Positions 22,707 to 34,854 of a stretch of DNA of 64,000 nucleotides are shown one piece after another; the stretch's first letter is position 1; each line of letters begins with the position of its first letter. The DNA comes from Paraspadella gotoi (lineage: Eukaryota; Chaetognatha). The notes beneath the pieces were generated by a model. It was not told where the DNA came from, made no database searches, and saw only the letters and a program-made list of their open reading frames with translations. The position numbers and the translations under genes are program-made. The stretch is from contig CM119264.1 of assembly GCA_051294375.1 (NCBI GenBank), forward strand, positions 675,611 to 739,610. Direction: 5' to 3'.

Positions 22707-22965
22707 TCCACATCCATGAAGAATTTCTCTCCGCCTCGACTCCATTGGAGAACAACAACAACAACAACAACAACAAACAACAACAACAATTGAGTTTTTA
22801 ACGCTTTCTCGTTGATAGGAATCGACGGATGACGACGACGATAACGACGACGAAGACGACGATGACGACGGAAACAGTAGGGGCAAAAATCGAGGGGAAG
22901 GAAGCCAAAAAGTTGATTGCTTGATTGATTGATTGAGTGATTGATTGATTGAATCCAAAAAGGTT
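22625..22965. repeat. compound microsatellites (CT)n, (ACA)n, (ACG)n, (GATT)n
   Basis: Successive runs: CT at 22629-22700, ACA at 22752-22790, ACG/GACGAT at 22827-22871 and GATT at 22918-22955. A TATATATA pair with ACAGACAGG between lies at 23057-23088. Confidence 0.85.
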
Positions 22966-23274
22966 TGATTGATGACAAATGGACCTCGGGCGGGGCGGGG
23001 GTGGGGGGTTAGTATCAAAGGGGGGTATCAAAACGGTTGGGTTGTATGGAGGGAAGGTATATATATATACAGACAGGTATATATATATCCTTTAGACTTG
23101 GTTTTCCTTTTGAAATGATTTTATCTTTTATCGTGAGAGAATGAATGAATGAATGAATATAAACGAATACGGCCTTGGGCACGCCTATCTGCGGCCTATG
23201 TAGCCTTTTGGCTCAGATATTATATCGTTAAGCTTACGCATAACAACAGATGACTGTTCAACATTTAGATACCA

Positions 23275-23321
23275 AACATTAATTTAGATAACAATGAAAG
23301 AAGAAAGAAAGAGAAAAAAAT

Positions 23322-23378
<57 letters not shown>

Positions 23379-23501
23379 AGAGAGAAGAGAGAGAGGAGAG
23401 AAACATAGGAAATAGAGAGGGAAAGAAATATAAAAAAGAAACAAAAAAATATAAAGAAAGAAAGAAATAAAGAAAGAAAGTAAGAAAGAAGAAAGAAAGA
23501 G

Positions 23502-23560
<59 letters not shown>

Positions 23561-23610
23561 AAAAAAGAGTCGTTCTAAAACTCTGAAGACTAAAAGTAGG
23601 CCTAAGAAGT

Positions 23611-23675
<65 letters not shown>

Positions 23676-23953
23676 GAGATTCTAAAATTGGAGAGAGGGA
23701 GAATCGAAGCTCAATACGAATCGAGTCTGATCTCGAAAAAGAGATCTAATGAAAGAGAGGTTGAGAGAGGGGAGAGAAAGGTGAGAGATAAGGAGAGAGA
23801 AGATGAGAAGAAGAGAAGAAGTGTGAGATGAAAGAGATGAGATGAGATGAGATGAGATGAGATGAAAAAGTTGAGATGAGATGAAAAGAGATGAGATAAG
23901 AAGAGAGAAGAGCACCGGACGTCGGATTAATTTCGAGAAGACTGACATAGTTG

Positions 23954-24025
<72 letters not shown>

Positions 24026-24132
24026 GAAAGAGAGAGAGGAGAGAGAGAGAGAGAGATGAAGAGAGAGAAGAGAGAGAGAGAGAGAAAAGAGGGAGAGAAG
24101 AGAGAGAGAGAGAGAGGAGAAGAGAGAGAGAG

Positions 24133-24213
<81 letters not shown>

Positions 24214-24235
24214 GAAGAGAGAGAGAGAAAGTGAG
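23275..24235. repeat. long (GA)n/(GAAA)n purine block
   Basis: GAAA repeats are prominent at 23450-23570; GA repeats at 23330-23400, 23611-23680 and 23958-24232. A GATGAGATGAGATGAGATGA run is at 23828-23880. No gene is seen. Confidence 0.88.
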
Positions 24236-24239
24236 TGGG

Positions 24240-24780
24240 CTTTATTCTCTTTTTTCCAGTTCTTTTAGTTATCTTTCTTTTTTTTTTCTTTTTTTCTTTT
24301 TTCTTTTTTCCTTCTCTTTTCTTTCTTCCCCTTTCCATCTCTATTTCCTCTCTTTTCCTTCCATTTTCTTTCTCCTTTTTTTCTTTCCTCCTTCACTTTC
24401 TTCACACTTCTTCCTATCCCCTTCCCCCTCTCCTTTCTCCCTTTTCTCCCTCTCTTTTCTCCACTTCTCTCTCCTTTCCTCCAACTTTTCTCCTTTCCTC
24501 CCTCTACCTCTTCCAATCTCTCACTGATTCGTTGACTGAAGACTTGAAAGACTTGAAGTACAACCGACTAGAATCGTTAATGACCGCAGGGAAGGGGGCA
24601 GGAAGTCTAAACCTGCCGACGGGTTGGTTTCGAGAGTGTTGTACCTAAATGGTGGTTCGAAGGGTGGATGGGGTGAATAGTGTCTGGTTTGAAGGTGAGA
24701 ACCGTTGGGAAAAGGGGGTTGAATGGACAAGGGGGGGGGGAGAAGGGAAACCGGAAATAAATGAGAGGGAAGAAGAAACA

Positions 24781-24849
<69 letters not shown>

Positions 24850-24920
24850 AGAGAGTCGGACAGTCCACCTGAGGCCGAAAGAAAGAAAAAATCTGATTTC
24901 TTTTATCTTAAGGATAGAAA
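24240..24920 (+). repeat. inverted duplication B, copy 1
   Basis: Reverse complement of about 26760-27580. Shared landmarks: TTCGAAGGGTGGATGGGGTG near 24656 against CACCCCTTCGAACCACC near 27036, and CAGGAAGTCTAAACCTGCCG near 24599 against the complement near 27100. The following piece (TTCATAGTAAAAAATTAGAA, about 24948) instead matches 27599 in direct orientation. Only the inner block is flipped between the two copies. Confidence 0.8.
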
Positions 24921-25058
24921 AAAGTATAAAATTTAGATTTAAAAAAAATTCATAGTAAAAAATTAGAAAATAAACTTTTTAAATCTTAATAAGGGGTTTA
25001 CAAATAAATGAAATAAATAAATAAAATAAAATANNNNNNNNNNNNNNNNNNNNNNNNN

Positions 25059-26648
25059 CTTCCTCCCTCTCTCCTTCTTCCTTCCTCCCTTTCCTCTTCC
25101 CTCTCTACAAAGATAACACGAGACATGAAAACCTTTAGGCGCCACAATTTTCCACTTTTTTTTTACATTCAACAATTTTTTTTTCTGATTTCAATCTTTT
25201 ATTCAAATTGGNNNNNNNNNNNNNNNNNNNNNNNNNNNNNNNNNNNNNNNNNNNNNNNNNNNNNNNNNNNNNNNNNNNNNNNNNNNNNNNNNNNNNNNNN
25301 NNNNNNNNNNNNNNNNNNNNNNNNNNNNNNNNNNNNNNNNNNNNNNNNNNNNNNNNNNNNNNNNNNNNNNNNNNNNNNNNNNNNNNNNNNNNNNNNNNNN
25401 NNNNNNNNNNNNNNNNNNNNNNNNNNNNNNNNNNNNNNNNNNNNNNNNNNNNNNNNNNNNNNNNNNNNNNNNNNNNNNNNNNNNNNNNNNNNNNNNNNNN
25501 NNNNNNNNNNNNNNNNNNNNNNNNNNNNNNNNNNNNNNNNNNNNNNNNNNNNNNNNNNNNNNNNNNNNNNNNNNNNAGAGAGAGAGAGAGAGAGATAGTG
25601 ATTTAAGTGTATTGCTTCCCTTCCATTTCCCCTAAATTTTCGGGGAAAAGATTTTTCTTTTTTAGGTTTTGAAGAATCTTTTTGTCCAATGATGGTGGCT
25701 CTCTTCTCCGAAAGCACCCCTTTATGTTCCTCTACACCTGACCCCAATTTTAACATTAATACTTAATCTTGATCCTTAATTATAATTTTTTACATTATCC
25801 CCTAAATTTGTTTTCACAATCACTAACCTTTACCATATGTCTTCGTTCAACTCGTTGTTCCGATCAAGATTCCTCTAAATTTCGCTTCTATGCTATTCTT
25901 ATATCAATGTGGGCAGATTTCGAAAGCTTTTCGTCTTTGGAAGCCAACGGAGGTAGAGAGCGATCGAAATGCCCATTAGATCATGTCCAAAGATGGTATT
26001 TAAATCGACTGGTCAGGCCGTTTTTCCCTCTTCCCCTTTTGTAAAATAGAACTAAACATTCGTATTAGTTATATTTTAGAAACATAATTGTTATGTCTAA
26101 AAGATAAAACAAATAAAGTTTAAATTTGTTTCTATTTTTAATGCTTTCCAAAGAAAACAAATAAACTACTTGTTTTGGATCAAATTTGTATAGTCAAGTC
26201 AGTACCTTGTAAGAATGATAATTATAAAATTATCATTATATTATATAATTATATTTTGGTGAGAATAGTACATATATGATAAAAACGGTTATAAAGAATA
26301 ATAAAACCTAAACAAACAAAAAGCTCAAATCGTAAGCCTATTCCCAAAGCCCAATCCCAAAGACCAATCCCTATGACCAATACCTAAGCCCAATTCTAAA
26401 GCCAGAAATCCAAAGCCAAATCCCTAAGCCCAATCGCAAAGCCCAATCCAAAATCTCAATCCCTTAACCCAATCCAAAGGCCCAATTCCATAGCCCAATC
26501 CCCAAACCAAATCCCAAAGACTATTCCCAAAGCCCAATCCCAAAGCCCAATTTTTAAGCCCAATTCCTAAGCCCATTATCAAAACCCAATTCCAAAGCCC
26601 ATTCTCAAAGCCCAATCCCTAAGCCCAATCCATAAACCCAATTAAGCC
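25059..26648 (+). repeat. direct duplication A, copy 2, gap-flanked
   Basis: A second copy of 20868-22395, bounded by a 25-N gap on the left (25034-25058) and a 100-N gap on the right (26649-26748). A 365-N gap inside replaces the GA-rich part. The gap placement makes assembly duplication a strong possibility. Confidence 0.88.
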
Positions 26649-26748
26649 NNNNNNNNNNNNNNNNNNNNNNNNNNNNNNNNNNNNNNNNNNNNNNNNNNNN
26701 NNNNNNNNNNNNNNNNNNNNNNNNNNNNNNNNNNNNNNNNNNNNNNNN

Positions 26749-27580
26749 CTTCTCAATTATACCCTTTTTCTAATCCTTAATTTAAAATAAAAATCCAGAA
26801 ATTTTTCTTTATTTCGCCTCAGGCTGAGAACTGTCCAGACTCTCGTCTCGTCCTCTCACTCATCTCTCTCTCCTCCTCTCCTCCTTCTCACTCTCTCTCC
26901 ATCTCCTCTCTCTCCATCTGTTCTCTTCTCACCTCTCAGTATTCTCCGTTTCCCTCTCCCCCCCCTTCGGGTCATTCAACCCCCCTTCTTTCTAACGCTC
27001 GACCTTCAAAACCAGACACTTATTCACTCCCCATCCACCCCTTCGAACCACCATTAGGTACACCCATCTCGAACCCAACCGAGCTCGTCGGCAGCGTTTA
27101 GACTTCCTGCCGCTGCGCCTTCAGGCACGCATGGTCAATTAAACGAATCTAGTCCGTTTGTAACTACAAGTTTCTTCAGTCTTTACAGATCCAACGAATT
27201 CAGTGGAGAGTTATAGGGAAGAGTAGAGGGAGGAAAGGACGGAAACAGTGGAGGAAAGGAGAAGAGAGGAGAAAGGAAAGGAGAGAAAGTGGAGGAAAGC
27301 AGAGAGAAGGGGGAAGAAGAGGAAAAGAGGATTGGAAAAGGAAGTGTGAAGAAGTGGAAAGGAGGAAGAAAAAAAAGGAGAAGAAATCGGAAGGAAGAGA
27401 GAAGGAAATAGAAGAACGGAAGTGGGAATGAAGGAGAAAAGGGAGAGAAAGGGAAAGAGGAAGGAAAAAGAACACACGAAACAGAAAGAAAAGTAAGAAA
27501 ATAAAAAAAAACAATATACGAACTGAAAAGAGAAAAGAGAAAAAAGAAAGCCAAATAAAAGAAAGAAAATGAAAGAGACA
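26749..27580 (-). repeat. inverted duplication B, copy 2
   Basis: Inverted copy of the 24.24-24.92 kb block, beginning right after a 100-N gap. About 27200-27580 is the purine-strand version of the pyrimidine tract at 24.25-24.5 kb. No gene is supported; the Phe/Ser-rich frames are artefacts. Confidence 0.8.
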
Positions 27581-27589
27581 CACACCCTT

Positions 27590-28050
27590 TAAAAAAAATT
27601 CATTGTAAAAAATTAGAAAATAAACTTTAAATCTTAATAAAGAAATATTTAGTTGTACGTAATAAAGTCAATACAATACAATAATTGAACCGTATGTTTT
27701 AATTCCAAGCTAACAATTGAAATACCAAAACTAGATAGAATAAAATAAAATAAAATAAAATAAAACAAGATATGGAAGAATATTTTAAACATGTTCGAGT
27801 GAGTTAAGTATTTATTTAATTATAATACTGGATAAACGGTAAATAATGATTCGTTTGTATGTATAAGTCCCATAATTTTCTAAACATTATTAAGGAAAGT
27901 GAATATTGGATGATTTTTAAACCTCTTCTCAAGTTTTGTTCATCCGTTAATCAGGTATTATCATTTATCAAATATTTAAATCAGTTAAATATGTTTAAAT
28001 TGGTTCCAGTGAGATTCGAGAGTATTATATAGTATTATATAGTTTTATTA
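27590..28050. other. AT-rich unique intron sequence
   Basis: Contains a short (AAAAT)n near 27740-27765 and nothing else recognisable. The first 60 bp repeat 24936-25000 in the same orientation. Confidence 0.5.
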
Positions 28051-28640
28051 TACTATCTAGGAAAAAAGTACATCACATAATTCATTTATTTAATAAAAAT
28101 ATACAAAACATGAGTAAAACATTTTCAATATTTGGTATACCCTTTCTCGGCTTTGACTACAGCCTGCATTCATCTGGGCATGCTCTCATACAGCAAATTG
28201 AGGTTTCACAGTTTTTTTCACAATCCACATCTTTATTGAAATTCTTTTCAGACCAGATTTTGATGTTGCGCGTCTTTCATTTTTTTCTGAGAGCTATAAT
28301 TCCACTTTTTTTAACCAAAAAAGGAGAAAGGCCTTTAGCAATGCCAAATTAGATAAAAAATCAAAAAAATAATTAACTCTATTCAAAATAAAAACAAATA
28401 ACTAAATACCAAAAATGGTAGAACACTTTTTTGCACCATTTTTCATTTGAAGTAACAATTTTTTTGCCTGTAACTTCTAAACGATTTTAACTAATAAAAA
28501 TGGAAGGAAGCTACTGAAAAGAAATTCAAAGTAGATTCGGAAACATTTTGATTTCTTTTAAATAAAACAAGTTTTCGAGTAGATATCCTTTATTAAAAAT
28601 GTAATATACTTTTTTCCTAGGTAAAAGTATTATAGTATTA
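28050..28640 (-). mobile_element. Tc1/mariner element relic with inverted ends
   Basis: The left end (CTAGGAAAAAAGTACATCAC near 28059) and the inverted right end (CTAGGAAAAAAGTATATTAC, complement near 28601-28620) are matching terminal inverted repeats about 580 bp apart. On the - strand, near 28196-28125, the frame reads LLYESMPR, an in-frame stop, then MQAVVKAEKGYTKY and a stop. This strongly resembles the C-terminal tail of Tc1-family transposases (ESMPRR...AVI.AKGG.TKY). The catalytic DDE region is absent, so this is an inactive internally deleted derivative inserted in intron 4. Confidence 0.8.
28125..28215 (-). pseudogene. Tc1-like transposase C-terminal fragment
   Basis: The - strand frame ends GYTKY-stop at 28125. 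It carries a premature stop where the family normally has a second Arg after SMPR. Upstream sequence decays at once into A/T-rich non-coding DNA. The role would have been DNA cut-and-paste transposition; nothing functional remains. Confidence 0.75.
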
Positions 28641-28784
28641 TATACCACGCACATACTTTCACAAGTTGAAAACGAAAAAATAATGATAAATAATAAATAA
28701 TAAATGAATAAATAAATAAATATATAAATATATAAATAAATAAATAAAAAAGTAAATACAAAAAAAATAAATAATAAAAACAAC

Positions 28785-31700
28785 ACATTGTACATCAAGT
28801 TCTCCGTACTAAATGGACTGACTCATCAATCCTAACTAATTTTTACCATCGATGGTGAGAAGAACGGATAGCGGACGCTGAGTAAAGCCAAGATTAGCCA
28901 GGAGAAAATTGAAGGACTAAGCGTCGGGAAAATAAGGGAAAGGTGAAGGAAAGGAAAGAAAAATAGGGAAAGGATGAAGGAAGAAAAAAATAAGGAAAGG
29001 ATTAAGTAAATGGAAAAACTGTGCATTTCCTCTTGGAATATTACTAGCTGGCGATTTCAATCAATATGGCGAGGTTGACCTGGAAGACTATGACAGTGAG
29101 ACCAAAAGTGTGATAACGTGGAATGACTTGGTGAATTGTGATATGTTCAATTCTAGCGGAGGATCATGAGTGAAATGCGAAAAAGACTTCGTCGGTAATT
29201 CATTAGCGTTGACTCAAAATTAGTTGACGTAAAAAACAACAACGTGACAACGAGAAGAATAAATGTGATGACTGGACCAAATATTAAAAAAAGTTCGACA
29301 GAATCGACAGTGAACTGTCTATAGACGATCAACAGAGAGACAGATGCAGGAGAATGAGAGAGAGGAGAAGAGAAGCGGTGCAACTTATCTCTCTTTGCAG
29401 TCTCACCAATCACAGCTGTCGAGTTGAAAGCGTTGAGACAAGAACATTTGCTTAGTCACAAAAAAGAAGCCACATTTTCTTTGCCTTAAGTAAAACGTTT
29501 AAGGGGTTTGAACAAAAAAAAACTTGAAAGGAAAATGCTGAAGCGAAGACAAACGACCAAAAACTCTTAAGAAAAAAAAAAAAGGAAAACAACACACGAA
29601 CGAAAAAAACTTGATTTACATATTGTGAGAATCCAAAAATCTTATCAAATGGACAGATAAAATGAATTATCTATAACAAACACGTGAACGAAGACGAAAA
29701 TTTACCGCCTGGAAAAAACAATACGAACCAAACTTTGACACCGCAATAACAATAACAACAACAAAAAAACTACAAAGAGATGTACATAAACGATAACAAT
29801 TAAAAGAGAACAAAAAAAGTTCGCCTCAGAAACAAAAAAAGAAGCAACAAACATTAAAAGGGAAAAAAGGATGAAAAAGATCAAAAAGAAAGACGAAGAA
29901 GAGGAAACCTCTTGAACAAGAGACGAGAAGATGACATGCGAGGGGTGAGAATCATATGGACGATAACGACGCAAAAATGACGACGACGCACCGACGATTG
30001 TGGACTTATGTGGACAGATGATGATGGATGCTGATGAGATGGATGATGATGGATTGATGAGTAAAAACCCATGGACATCGGTTATATATTTCTTTAGTGC
30101 ACAATAGAGAAACACATTAAGACATAATAATTATTATAATTAATTAATTAACGTATTGAGTGACAACTTTTGAATGAATGCGTTGATGTAGATGCGACGA
30201 CGAAGTTCAAAGGACAAAGACGATGACAAAATGAAAAGGACAACTAGACAAGATGAAGAGACTAAAGGACAAAGGACAAAGAGCGATGACATAGATGAAA
30301 ATCATAGAGGAAGTGAAAAAGGAGAATAAAATCACCCACCACGATGATGATGATAAATTAAATTCCTGACTTGTGATAGATAAGACTTCGACAGTCAGTG
30401 CATTTGAACGAAGAGAAAGGGCGACAATATCAACACCAACAACTATACAACAACATAACAACAACAAATCGACTCCGCGAATTCGTAATCCCCGCGCGAA
30501 AAAATAATACCGACTGGACGACCATTAAAGAATCTGACCCTTTCTATCGATTTAGATGTTCAAGAAACAGACCAATGAATTTGAGGGAAAACCAAAAAAA
30601 AAAAAAAAGAATCTTTCACCCCAATGTTGGTGATATTATTGGTAGTGACATTATCACGTCTTTTATTTTCCTCAAATGATTTCTTTCGTCGATCTATTGA
30701 TTTATCTAATCCAATATCCTAATTTTAATCCCTATCTTCAACTCATTCTAAGCCCTACTCTCTTCATCCTCATCTTTAAATTCTTATTTTCTAATCTCAG
30801 CTCTAATGCTCATCCCTAATCTTGATCTCTGCCAAGAATCCCCGTCCTATAAAACTACTTTTTCTAACTAGATTAATCTCCATCTGAAACTTTTATGCCA
30901 GCTCAATCACACCTTGTTCTACCCACAATGCCAATTTTTCATTCTAATCCAACAATTCAATCACGAGTAAATTTATTTTTTTTGCTTAGGTGAGGACGGA
31001 CAGACAGACTGGACCGACGGACAGACGTATCTTACAGACAGAGAACTGACAGACAGACCAAGACATACAGACATAGACGGACTTATTTTTTTTCATAATT
31101 CTATCATAAATCTCGATATTCTGAACATGATGATATAAGTGAATGCCCGATTGAGGGGGCGGACACCGACGACCGATCAAAGTAATTATAAAGTCGGAAT
31201 CTGCAATAACAGATCCCGACTAAAAAGATTCCTCTCCTGATCGCCTGTATCGGCAAGCAGGGGGGGGCAGGGGGGAAAGTAGACGAGGCGGAGAACAGAC
31301 TCAAGTGTGGCTAGGGGAAAAATGTGAGTAAAGGGAAAAGAGAGTAGCGAGGCGGAGAGGAAGAGAGTGAATGTGAGATGAGGGGGGGAATAAGGGAGAG
31401 GGAAAAGGCCGAGAGATGAAAAAAGAGGAGAAGAGTAAGAAGAAAGCAAGAATAGGTAAGAGTAGGCAACAAGAGAAGAGCAGAAGCGAGTCAAAGAGAC
31501 AGAGGTGCTGAGTGAAATCTGAAAAAAAAAAATAGAAAGATAGGGAGAGGGAAGGTGAAAAGAGACAGAGAGCGGAGAGGAAGGTAGTGGAGAGACAGAG
31601 AGGGACGAGAAAGCGAAAACGAGATAGAGAGTGAGAAGTTGAGATGCCAGAGTGGAAAGGGAGAGACGAAATGATTCCACGAATTTATGTTTCGCGTCGA

Positions 31701-32490
31701 TCCCCGCAGTTATCGAACCAAACACAAATCAGCAACCCAATAACTACGCACATAACGCGCGACTGACGACGACGGATGACATAACGACGACTATTAACGA
31801 GGCGATGCACCATAACAACAATGACAAATGACAACAATGTTGATAAGGATGGACGATTGATTAAACGATGATGACGATAATTGATAATTTTCGATAATTA
31901 TAATGACAATAACGAGCGTTGAAGATAACGATAATGCGTTAAACGTTGACAATATTTGATACAATAAATGACCCCGTGAGATGATAATACGATGATAACG
32001 ACCTCGTACGATAAAACGGTACAAACAGATACGAAAGGATGGAGTCATAAGGACTAAAAATGACCGATGATAATGATGATGAAAAAGTGCAATGTTAAGC
32101 GATAACGAAGATATGATGATAATAATGTATAACGACTAATGATAACGACGATGAGGATAATTGAAGAGCGGACCATGATGATGACGAATGATACCATGAT
32201 GTAAAAAAAGAAAAATGAAATAAAGAAAAATAGACGAAACAAATAACGCAATGAGGAACTGTGAATACGATTAAAAAAAAAGTCAACATAAAAACGATGA
32301 TTTCGCGAAATTAGAATTAACATTTTTTTATTAAAAATGAAAAAAGGATAAAAAAAGTCTGCGAATCAACAAAAAATGAACGAGGGAATGAATCAATGAG
32401 TGAACGAATAAATAAATAAATAAATAAATAAATAATAAATAAATAAATAAATATAAATAAATAAATAAATAATAAATAAATAAATAAATA
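28785..32490 (+). repeat. direct duplication C, copy 1 (3.7 kb)
   Basis: Matches 34855-38490 from ACACATTGTACATCAAGTTC through the LINE relic, a GACGAT-rich stretch, a GTCC-family repeat (30.9-31.25 kb), a GA-rich zone (31.26-31.65 kb), a GAT/GAC zone (31.75-32.2 kb) and into (AAAT)n. The copies differ by very many single-base indels, which break any shared frame. No intact gene is present. Confidence 0.9.
29029..29169 (+). pseudogene. LINE-type endonuclease fragment
   Basis: The + frame reads PLGILLAGDFNQYGEVDLED then YDSETKSVITWNDLVNCDMF before a stop at about 29167. LLAGDFNQ matches the conserved GDFN motif of apurinic-type endonuclease (EEP) domains of non-LTR retrotransposons, followed by the usual W..L/L..N pattern. 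Only about 45 codons survive and no reverse transcriptase was seen. The second copy at about 35098-35245 is frame-broken. Confidence 0.6.
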
Positions 32491-32495
32491 AATAA
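32395..32495. repeat. (AAAT)n microsatellite
   Basis: AATAAATAAAT run ending duplication C copy 1. The counterpart at 38310-38490 is about twice as long. Confidence 0.9.
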
Positions 32496-32765
32496 TTCAA
32501 AATTTTTGATTGAAAGTGTTGCGTTTTTTTTTGTACATGACTGTATCAATAACGAGTTCCGGCCCTCTTTAACAGATATGCTCTGTTAAATTGTGCATTA
32601 TGATGACCTCATTCTTATTTGTTAGACTCAGTTTCAATGAACTCCGCTAAACGTTTGGGGCACAATCCCAGAAATGTCCCGTTTTCAGTATTGAAATGCT
32701 ATGCATTCAGCGCCTCTCTTCGTCCACCGGAGACAAAACTAGTATCTCTGGAAAAAGAAAGGCCA

Positions 32766-32840
32766 GAGTAACTGGCATCTCAAACTGCCTTCTCAAGCTG
32801 CCATCTCAAACTGCCATCTCAAACTGCCATCTCTAACTGA
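32766..32840. repeat. 14-bp minisatellite CTGCCATCTCAAA
   Basis: Five near-identical units (CTGCCATCTCAAACTGCCAT). The complement (GATGGCAG) resembles the GATGGCAT array at 51.8-52.2 kb. Confidence 0.85.
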
Positions 32841-32933
32841 AAATTCAGTTTTGACAGAAAAATGACAAAAGTGCATCGCGTCGACCAGAGCTCCATCTTA
32901 GTGGAATTCCACCTTCGCGTCGTAAATGAGAGA

Positions 32934-32934
<1 letters not shown>

Positions 32935-32977
<43 letters not shown>

Positions 32978-32978
32978 A
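32935..32978. repeat. (GA)n microsatellite
   Basis: Short GA run in intron 4 with AAAG edges. Confidence 0.85.
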
Positions 32979-33023
32979 AGATAGTTTCTTTGATGGTTTC
33001 GAAGGCGAAAAAGACTGGGCCAT

Positions 33024-33215
33024 GGCCTTATTTTCTCAAAGCGCCTCATTTTATATTAACTTTGGAATTGATTAACTCTGACTGAGTTAAAGGTTAGGTT
33101 TAAGGATTAGGTTGTGGATTATGGCTTAGATCAATGATTAGGGTTTGGGTTTAAGATTAAGGATTTAGTTTAGGGATTAAGAAAAAGAAATGGAATGCTT
33201 TTCGAAAAGAGAGCC
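33024..33215. mobile_element. miniature inverted-repeat element, GGCTCTCTTTTC family, copy 3
   Basis: Left end GGCCTTATTTTCTCAAAGCG; inverted right end GGCTCTCTTTTCGAAAAGCA. The interior (33080-33185) is a degenerate GGATTAGG/GGTTTAGG array. The end structure and the TTAGG-like interior match the copies at 6.6, 43.3 and 51.1 kb. Confidence 0.7.
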
Positions 33216-33439
33216 AAATTTTTTTGGGGAAAATACCCTCAATTAAATTGAGAGGAGAAAGAAGTAGGTGAATCGTTTCACAGTGTGAACTTGTGATAAA
33301 ATTCACAAAGTAAGAAATACGCTGTGATTTAGTCATGATTAGTATTGAGAGCTGGATTAGCTCTACTCTCTTCTCTCTGCTTTCTCTCTCTCTCTCTCGC
33401 TCCTTCTGCAGAGAGGAGCCTTGCATTTGAAATTATGCT

Positions 33440-33725
33440 CAGCCGTGAGAGGCGGCGAGTGGCGGCGAGTGGCGGCGAGTGGCGGCGTCTCTTAGGCGGT
33501 GGCGGTGGCTGGGGAATAATGTTGATTGATGTGGGTGTGGAAAGATTGCGCTGTGTGGGCATATTAACGCATAAGATAACTGATTAGTGTGGGTAAGAAA
33601 AGACTGATTGGGGAGGCCACAATAGCATTGATTGGTGTATGAAACTATTGATTGGGGTGCGAGATTGATTGTTTTAAATATAAAAACATTGATTGGTGTG
33701 GGCACCAAAGAATCAATTGGTGTAG
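33440..33725. repeat. GGCGGCGAGT and ATTGATTGGTGT minisatellites
   Basis: Four units of about 11 bp (GTGGCGGCGA) lie at 33449-33488. Then degenerate units of ATTGATTGGTGTGGG spaced about 30 bp run from about 33515 to 33722. Both lie in intron 4 and no reading frame is conserved. Confidence 0.8.
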
Positions 33726-34029
33726 TTAACTCCTAGTTATTTACTATTTAGGTTAATATCTTGTGGAGGCGCAATATCTACTTGAAGGCAATAAGTCAAT
33801 TGTCATCGTGATTTATTCAAAACAACATTTATGATTGTTAACGATTTTGCAACGAGTTCCCGTTGGTTGGGCGTCCTGGGAGACTGGGCGAGAAAGGAAA
33901 AATGAATAATGTCGATAGCAGATTCACTGTGAGAATCAGACATTCACAAGTTCACTATTCACCGCGGGGATTCCATTGGCAAAAAAAAACTCATTTAAAG
34001 AAGACGACGATTTTAGGGAAAAAGAAGAG

Positions 34030-34110
34030 TTTCTGGGCGGCGGCGGCTGCGGGTGGCGGCGGCTGCGGGTGACGGCGGCTGCGGCTGCGGCGACGGCAGC
34101 GATATCTGAA
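34030..34110. repeat. GGCGGCTGCGGGT GC-rich minisatellite
   Basis: Tandem GGCGGCGGCTGCGGGT-type units, an isolated GC-rich island in AT-rich intron. The Ala/Gly frame over it is an artefact. Confidence 0.8.
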
Positions 34111-34339
34111 TGGAAGAGCTGAGGCTTTATCGGCCTCGCATCCGTGAGAAAGAAATTATGGATGAGTCGGTGATACCCTAACGTGGTTTTCTAAAATGTG
34201 AAAAGTGTTTGGATTTTCATTTACATCTAGGAAAATATGTTGGGGGGTAAAAAATTAAGATTGCACGACTTTGTGTTAAAATTGTTTCAACTCCCTTAGT
34301 TCTATTCTAACATATTCCTAATTCTATATATATTCTATA

Positions 34340-34440
34340 TATTCCTTAACCCTAACCCTAACTTTTAAATCTAATCCCAAACCCTAATCCTTAACCTAAG
34401 CACAAACCTAATCCCTAACCATTTATAATCTCTAATCTAT
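34340..34440. repeat. degenerate CCCTAA array
   Basis: CCTTAACCCTAACCCTAACT followed by CTAATCC variants: an interstitial telomere-like sequence. A family-type inverted end is not clear on either side here. Confidence 0.6.
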
Positions 34441-34854
34441 TTTTTGTTTAAATTATAGAAAATAGGATCGAGGTGCTCGAAGGTTGACCGGAAACTCGAA
34501 AATGTCTGGTCAAAGTTGAAAAGGGACATTTGGCAGTACAACACCATGACAGTTGACAAAATCAAGAGAATTTTAAAATGCATTTGGGGAGCTGAACTCT
34601 TCATATTTGCGCAGCCTCTTCTACTCTCTCTCTTGTCGCATGGAAGCGTTGGTGGAAGCAAATGGTGGTTCGACAACGTATTAACTAACTGAGTCCTGAA
34701 AAAAAATATTTTCCTTCAAATAACGAAATAAAATGATTTTATCATAACTATTAAACTTTATTTTTATATGTCGATCTTTGTTCAACAAACACAAAAAAAT
34801 TATTCATTCGTGAAATTTATGATTTTCTACCTCAGTTCTGGTTTAAGAAAGAAA

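Noticed and set aside
23682-24338. 218-codon Leu/Ser frame on the - strand
   Set aside because: Translation of (CT)n and related pyrimidine repeats.
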